The position numbers were made by a program, and so were the translations under genes. The notes below the pieces were generated by a model. That model saw only the letters and a list, made by a program, of their open reading frames with translations, had not been told where the DNA came from and searched no databases. A stretch of 64,000 nucleotides of DNA. Source: Syngnathus acus (Eukaryota > Chordata > Actinopteri > Syngnathiformes > Syngnathidae). Every line of letters starts with the position of its first letter. Position 1 is the first letter of the stretch. Location of the stretch: the NCBI RefSeq assembly GCF_901709675.1, contig NC_051094.1, positions 7,124,501 to 7,188,500 on the forward strand, read 5' to 3'. Below, one piece after another: positions 47,821-64,000 of this stretch.

Positions 47821-49230
47821 GAACTTGTTCTTTACTTTTCATTCAGAACATGAATGATTAACAGGTCTGTGCTGACGTGTTGCTGCTTTTGCATTAAATT
47901 AAGTCTGTGCACGCCATACTTGATATTTGGTGCCGTTTAAAGTTGCCGTGTTGCTGTCATGTGAGCACCATTAGCCCTGTCTCACATGTGCACACATACA
48001 CTAACGCGCTCAGTTCAGGTGAGGAAGTGGGTGGAGTTTTCCCAGCACTGCTAATTTGCAATGGAGATATCGTTTTTGTTTGTGTTTTGTTTTTTAAGCA
48101 CATATCCGCTCACTTTGCTTTGATGATGGCTCCTGCTTTATTCAGGTCGGGTTGTAAATTCCCCCCAACCAAGCCCTGGGTCGAGCCGAGCGGCACCGTG
48201 TAGCTGGGCCGTTTCCTATTCGATTCTGATGCTGATTGGCCTCGTTAATAGCGGCCATTGGCTCTTTTCTGCACTGCCCGGCGGGACGTCCCACCACGGC
48301 CATTTTCATGGTCACGCCCCCCTGTGGCCATCCCGAGGTGGCAAACTAAACGAACCCACAGGGGAGTGGGGTGGGAGGGCGAGTCCACCAAGATGGCAAC
48401 CTTTCAACAAGGCGTGGTGTTACTAACAAGGTTTCACAATACTCAACATCCGACACACTCTCCTCCCATCTGCCTTTTTGCCAATGGACGTTTGGAAAAG
48501 TAAACCATCCATCCATATTTAAAAATCCTTTAAGTGTTTTGTTTTTTGCAATAATGCACATACTGTACACTATATAGAACTGTATAAGTGGCTCATTCTT
48601 ACAACGAAAACTATATTGAACATGTTTGCAATGTTATGCATAGTGCTCTTATTTATATTGAAGGAAAAAAAACTATTTAAAGTTTTGTTTTGAGCCAGGA
48701 TGGCCAAGCAACATATTGTTATATAATTATGTGTACCACGTTAGTTCATATAGCCAATATTAATTTCTTTATTAAATAGGACTGCATTAAATATACATGC
48801 ATTATTACTAATAAATTCACTTATCTGATATATTTGGGGGGGGAAATAGTAAGTTTTACCATCTAGATTCAATATATTGTAGTCTACATTTCTTGCTAAT
48901 GTGAATTATGTATAAATCACTGCATAATAATGGCAATTAACGATAATGCTAAAAGCAAAAAAATCACGGGGAGCATTACTATTTTGCAATTAAATAATGC
49001 TCATGTATAGTTCCAAATGACGCTTCAAATCTTTGCCTGTAATTACTACTTAGCAGAGTCCCATTTGGAAATACATCGAGATTTAAATATGATCTAACGT
49101 GTGCATGAGTAGTTTGACTCCCCCCACCTGTTCGCTCTCCTTTGGCCCCCGCTGCGGTAAGGGGATCTTGTGATAGGCCCAACGGACCCCCAACCCGGGT
49201 GGGTCTACCCTGCTGAGCAAAAGCCTCCCA
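47821..49230. other. zng1-foxd5 intergenic, foxd5 upstream region
   Basis: No gene was recognised. 48160-48420 is GC-rich and contains two ATTGG (inverted CCAAT) motifs near 48234 and 48256. 48500-49080 is strongly AT-rich. From 49110 to the TATA box the DNA becomes C-rich again (CACCTGTTCGCTCTCC onward), as expected of a proximal promoter. foxd5 enhancers may lie here, but none can be named by sight. Confidence 0.5.
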
Positions 49231-49233
49231 GCT

Positions 49234-49239
49234 TATAAA
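49234..49239 (+). promoter_or_regulatory. foxd5 TATA box
   Basis: TATAAA in the context GCTTATAAAGC lies 136 bases before the start codon. It places the transcription start near 49265 and gives a 5' UTR of about 110 bases. The position and the intronless gene behind it support the call. Confidence 0.65.
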
Positions 49240-49374
49240 GCTTCTTCCCCCAGGTCAAAGCTGAGGTGGACGAGCGAGCACATGCACTTTAACGCGCGAG
49301 TGGTTTGGGTTTTTACGCACGGCGCGTCGTGCTTCATTTGCGGGGGGGAATTTTCAACCTTTGTGATTTTTGCC

Positions 49375-50313
49375 ATGACACTTTCCGGTGATTTTGAATC
49401 TTCCCCACACACCGAGTTGCCTCTGGCAGAGGATGAGATCGACATCGTGGGTGAGGATGACCCGGAGCCCGCCGACCTGGGCTCCGGGGCCGACTCTTCG
49501 GGGACGGAAAGCGAGAGCGGCTTCTGCTCCGGGAAGGCCGGTGGGGGGAGCCTGGTGAAGCCCCCTTACTCCTACATTGCTCTCATCACCATGGCCATCC
49601 TACAGAGCCCCCTGAAGAAGCTCACCCTGAGCGGCATCTGCGACTTCATCAGCAACAAGTTCCCCTACTACCGAGACAAATTCCCGGCTTGGCAGAATTC
49701 CATTCGCCACAACTTGTCGCTCAACGACTGCTTCGTTAAGATCCCCAGGGAGCCGGGCAACCCCGGCAAGGGCAACTACTGGTCCCTGGACCCGGCCTCG
49801 GAGGACATGTTCGACAATGGCAGCTTCCTAAGGCGCAGGAAGCGGTTCAAGAGAAATCCACCCGAGTTCGGGAAGGAAGGACTCGTGTTCTGCTGCCGGC
49901 CTTTCGGACAACCGTACCCGGTGCAGGGGCGCGTCACCGCGACCGCTGTGGGCTATGCGCCGCTGCAGGACGGCGTCATGATGCCTTCTCCCTCGTCTTA
50001 TCACCTTTTGCCGCAATCTCGGAGCGAGTCCACTGGACCAAAAGAGGTCAGAACTACCGAAAACACCAAGTCCATGAGGGGCGTGCAGGGCAAGTGCTCC
50101 TTCAGCATAGACTCGATCATGAGTAAACCGGCTCCCACCAATGGGGGTCCACATCAGTATCCCCTTGCTTACCCACGCTTAATGTCAAACCATGTGGCCC
50201 CCTTGGTCCCCACACTCCTGCAGAACCCAAGAACTCATTTTGGACCCCCTGCCATGCTGAGTGTCACCCCTTTCATCAGTGAACAACTAAGACGTTCATA
50301 CCCACAGTGCTGA
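49375..50313 (+). CDS. foxd5: foxd5, FoxD-class forkhead transcription factor (FOXD4 group), intronless, 312 aa
   Basis: This is a DNA-binding regulator; fish foxd5 is known from organiser and neural-plate expression. Residues 1-60 are acidic and Ser/Gly-rich, beginning [10 protein letters not shown] with [12 protein letters not shown]. The forkhead domain spans about 62-160: [20 protein letters not shown], then recognition helix [15 protein letters not shown] (106-120), wing region [20 protein letters not shown] and the basic end RRRKRFKR. An eh1-like Groucho-binding motif, FSIDSIM (243-249), points to repressor activity. The reading frame is open for 31 codons upstream, but MTLSG is the usual FoxD start, the ATG has a good context (GCCATGA) and the upstream residues look like untranslated leader. 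Foxd1, 2 or 3 is less likely because of the zng1/dock8/pgm5 neighbours. Confidence 0.9.
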   Translation: MTLSGDFESSPHTELPLAEDEIDIVGEDDPEPADLGSGADSSGTESESGFCSGKAGGGSLVKPPYSYIALITMAILQSPLKKLTLSGICDFISNKFPYYRDKFPAWQNSIRHNLSLNDCFVKIPREPGNPGKGNYWSLDPASEDMFDNGSFLRRRKRFKRNPPEFGKEGLVFCCRPFGQPYPVQGRVTATAVGYAPLQDGVMMPSPSSYHLLPQSRSESTGPKEVRTTENTKSMRGVQGKCSFSIDSIMSKPAPTNGGPHQYPLAYPRLMSNHVAPLVPTLLQNPRTHFGPPAMLSVTPFISEQLRRSYPQC

Positions 50314-50498
50314 GGTGTGGTTGTTAATATTATTATGTTGGTGTGATCTTTTGTGTCATTACTTAAGGCACGTGTTTCTCATTTCTTAAAGAAATAATTG
50401 AACTGCATGATATTTATGTTGAGTAAAGAATTTCTATGTTTCTTTGGACAGTATTACCCAAACGTTTTACATCAAGGAGGCTATCATCTACTTTGTAA

Positions 50499-50519
50499 AA
50501 TAAAATAAAATAAATAAAA
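50499..50519 (+). terminator. foxd5 proximal poly(A) signals (overlapping AATAAA cluster)
   Basis: Several overlapping AATAAA hexamers in the run AAAATAAAATAAAATAAATA lie about 190 bases past the stop. A second, isolated signal with a better downstream element lies at 50821-50826. Confidence 0.5.
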
Positions 50520-50550
50520 TTCAAGCACTGCCATCTTGACCAACTGGAAG

Positions 50551-50630
50551 TACACTGCCAGTTCAAAAGTTTGAAGACAACTTTCAAGTAAAAACATGAA
50601 ACTGTTTCAAAACGTTTGACTGGTAGTGTA
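50551..50630. mobile_element. 80-base hairpin MITE with Tc1/mariner-style ends
   Basis: The left end TACACTGCCAGTTCAAAAGT is the near-perfect inverse of the right end, whose reverse complement is TACACTACCAGTCAAACG. The termini are flanked by TA, the target of Tc1/mariner transposases. The unit is internally empty and folds on itself over nearly its whole length. It lies downstream of foxd5 and upstream of the distal poly(A) signal. Confidence 0.8.
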
Positions 50631-50820
50631 TATTTATCAATATTGTTGCTGTAACATTATTCTACATGTATTTATTTGACTTCAACAATACAATGGTTTA
50701 TCTACAAAGTGTTGAGCTGGCATCTGGTGTTTAAAATTGAAAATTTGCTTTCTTGATGTGCTCTACTGATTAGTTGAGGCTTAATGTACCGAACGACTGT
50801 TGTTTATAATTATCCCTCTA

Positions 50821-50826
50821 AATAAA
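50821..50826 (+). terminator. foxd5 distal poly(A) signal
   Basis: AATAAA is followed about 25 bases later by a GT-rich element (GTTTTGTGTTGCTGC). This is the best-formed cleavage signal downstream of foxd5. If used, the 3' UTR is about 530 bases and includes the hairpin MITE. Confidence 0.55.
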
Positions 50827-50880
50827 TATTACTGCTGTGAAAATAGTTTTGTGTTGCTGCTTCGTTATGTCTGTAGAATT

Positions 50881-51000
50881 GTCAAAAGTACTCACACTCT
50901 TGAGTACTCTACTGAAGTGCAAGTACGAATACTTGAATACTCTACCTGAATAAAAGTAAAAAGGGGCAGACTGAATTGTACTCGAGTACAAAAATTAAAG
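50881..51000. repeat. Fish interspersed repeat rich in AAGTACT/GAGTACT
   Basis: The stretch CAAAAGTACTCACACTCTTG, AGTACTCTACTGAAGTGCAA and TGTACTCGAGTACA resembles a repeat common in teleosts, with many short GTACT inverted units. I cannot assign it to a superfamily. Confidence 0.5.
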
Positions 51001-51674
51001 AGCAAAAATAGTTTGGTTTTAATTGTGTTTCATCAATCAAAGGAATCTTTCTCTCTACCTCTGTTCTAATATGAAGTAAAATAGTTATATTAGTGAAATG
51101 AATGTCATCTTTATTATGGAAGGACAGCTTAGTCAGTCACAAGAATACAGTAGTAGGGCGTAAGTGAAGATTTTCCCCATTCTGCCCACAGGATGCCGCT
51201 ATTGACCAAATGTTGCTGCGCAACTTTTTTTTTAATTGAAGAAAAACACTAAATTAAAGTATTCGGTTACATAGCAATATCAAGCGCATGTTTTAAAGTA
51301 TGTTTAAAAGATTTAAGATAAGCGACTTGATCAAAGGTTGTAAAAAAAAGGCTTAATATCACTTTCTATAACTTATAAAACTGTATACAATTGAGTATTC
51401 AAGCATAGTTTTTTTTCACTGTCTTTCTTTGGTACAGTCCCAACTGTCCAGTGCCATCAGTCAGAGTCTATTTTTATTTGTGATCTGGACCCTCCCAGTG
51501 CTCTGTTTCCCCCCTCTAGTGTCAGTTGTTCATGCTTATTAGGAAGAGAGGGGAGCTGTCACGCTGACTCTGTTCCGAGGGATGTAGCAGCTCTCCGGTG
51601 ACGAGGTCTCCGTGCCTAGCGCTTTCCGCTTCTCCGGCTGTTTTTTTACTGTTGGACCCTCTCCCGTTTCGACG
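51001..51674. other. pgm5 upstream region and 5' UTR
   Basis: This is AT-rich until about 51540, then GC- and CpG-rich into the first exon, so the pgm5 promoter is probably the CpG-rich segment ending at the start codon. There is no clear TATA box. A CTCF-like core (CACTAGAGGG on the minus strand, near 51512-51521) matches the full consensus imperfectly. Confidence 0.45.
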
Positions 51675-63138
<11,464 letters not shown>

Positions 63139-63476
63139 GTGTAAAGGAAATGAAAGAAAAAAAAAAACACATTTTAATGCAGTCAGAAAGTGCATAGAAA
63201 ACAGCCTTCCAGGAATGCGTATACAGTTTAAAAATACACTGTTCTCCCTAAAAGCGACCATCAAATAACAACTGCAACAGGGAGTTTTTGAATTATGGAT
63301 GAAAAATGTCTAATGAATGCGCATGTGCATTTATTTGTCTTTTACAGAGTTGGTTTGGCAACTATCGGGAATTATTTACCCACCTTCATGCTGAGACACT
63401 TTTTCCCCTAATGTTGTTTGTATGCACCACTATAAAACACTTGAATGTAAAATTGAGCAGGCGATGCATCACAGCT

Positions 63477-63497
63477 AATAAAGCCTTGTGAAATAAA
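63477..63497 (+). terminator. pgm5 poly(A) signals
   Basis: AATAAA occurs at 63477-63482 and again at 63492-63497, about 340-355 bases past the stop, with T/G-rich DNA immediately downstream (GATTGAGTTTTATATC). The 3' UTR is therefore about 370-380 bases. Confidence 0.7.
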
Positions 63498-63519
63498 TAT
63501 GATTGAGTTTTATATCAAG

Positions 63520-64000
63520 AACGGGATTGCGAATTTCATATCGCACATTAATAGCAACCCACTCAAAATGTGTCAATTTTGGTTCTTAACACTGGATTAA
63601 CAGTATTCAGGGCTGTTGCGTCAAGATAAGAAGAGTCAATCTTTACAAGGACTGAAATTGACATTGCGAAACGGAACTCATAAACACGCTGATTGCCGTG
63701 GTTACGAGTTGAGGATGTTCCAGTGAATCTCCGTGTGGATGTCTAGCCGGATTTATTTAGCAGCCACTTGTTATTGCACCATCAGGGCTTATATATTTCA
63801 CAACACTTAGGTCAATCAAGCATAAAAGCATTTCTGTTTTTCAAAACATTTAGAGTTAACACCAATTTATTTCTAATATATTGCCACAGGTCATATTGTT
63901 GAAATGTAAATAGGTTAAACTGACAAGAAAATATCTGTTTTGCCGCTCTCGTCTCGAAATCAGGTAACAAAATGCTGTATGTCCCTCCTCCATTTGTATT
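63520..64000. other. Downstream of pgm5, no recognisable feature
   Basis: This is AT-rich DNA to the window edge. I see no exon, repeat or RNA signature. Confidence 0.5.

Noticed and set aside
49282-49374. 31-codon N-terminal extension of the forkhead frame
   Set aside because: The extra residues are Cys/Phe/Val-rich and unlike FoxD. The MTLSG start at 49375 is typical and well placed relative to the TATA box.

Overview
This 64 kb window is nuclear DNA from a bony fish, most likely a percomorph teleost. A pipefish or seahorse is possible from the style of the short interspersed repeats, but that is a guess. The evidence is vertebrate multi-exon genes with GT-AG introns mostly of 80 to 2000 bases, fish-type tRNA-derived SINEs and MITEs, and a compact scale: almost all of dock8 fits in 37 kb. 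No bacterial, viral or CRISPR features are present.

Four protein genes account for the coding content. (1) dock8 runs on the minus strand from its start codon at 37254 to beyond the left edge. I resolved 46 coding exons that join in frame into 2017 codons; only about the last 70 codons lie outside the window. (2) zng1 (formerly cbwd), on the plus strand at 38874-47108, has 15 exons and 363 aa and encodes a COG0523-family zinc metallochaperone GTPase. (3) An intronless FoxD-class forkhead gene lies on the plus strand at 49375-50313 (312 aa), best called foxd5, the fish counterpart of the FOXD4 group. (4) pgm5 (aciculin), on the plus strand at 51675-63138, has 11 exons and 567 aa.

Region by region: 1-37254 is dock8, with a first intron of 6.9 kb that carries a fresh full-length SINE. 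37255-38873 is the divergent dock8/zng1 promoter interval, with a SINE head, a diverged internal duplication and a large (GACA)n(GATA)n block. 38874-47800 is zng1 and its 3' UTR. 47.8-49.4 kb is foxd5 upstream DNA ending in a TATA box. 50.3-51.7 kb is foxd5 3' UTR, a hairpin MITE, a fish repeat and pgm5 upstream DNA. 51.7-63.5 kb is pgm5, whose introns hold two copies of one MITE-like repeat and a tRNA-Pro pseudogene. 63.5-64 kb holds nothing recognisable.

The genes do not form a pathway: dock8 is a Rho-GEF, zng1 a metal chaperone, foxd5 an embryonic transcription factor and pgm5 a cytoskeletal phosphoglucomutase-like protein. The interest lies in the order dock8-zng1-foxd5-pgm5. It corresponds to the unduplicated version of the block that in human is spread over 9p24, 9q and elsewhere as multiplied CBWD/FOXD4L copies. 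I found no convincing unknown molecular system. The best second-look items are a GC-AG intron in dock8, PGM1-like active-site loops in pgm5, a shortened Zng1 C terminus, a dyad MITE in the probable foxd5 3' UTR, the Bkm-type GATA/GACA block and a consensus-perfect CTCF site.
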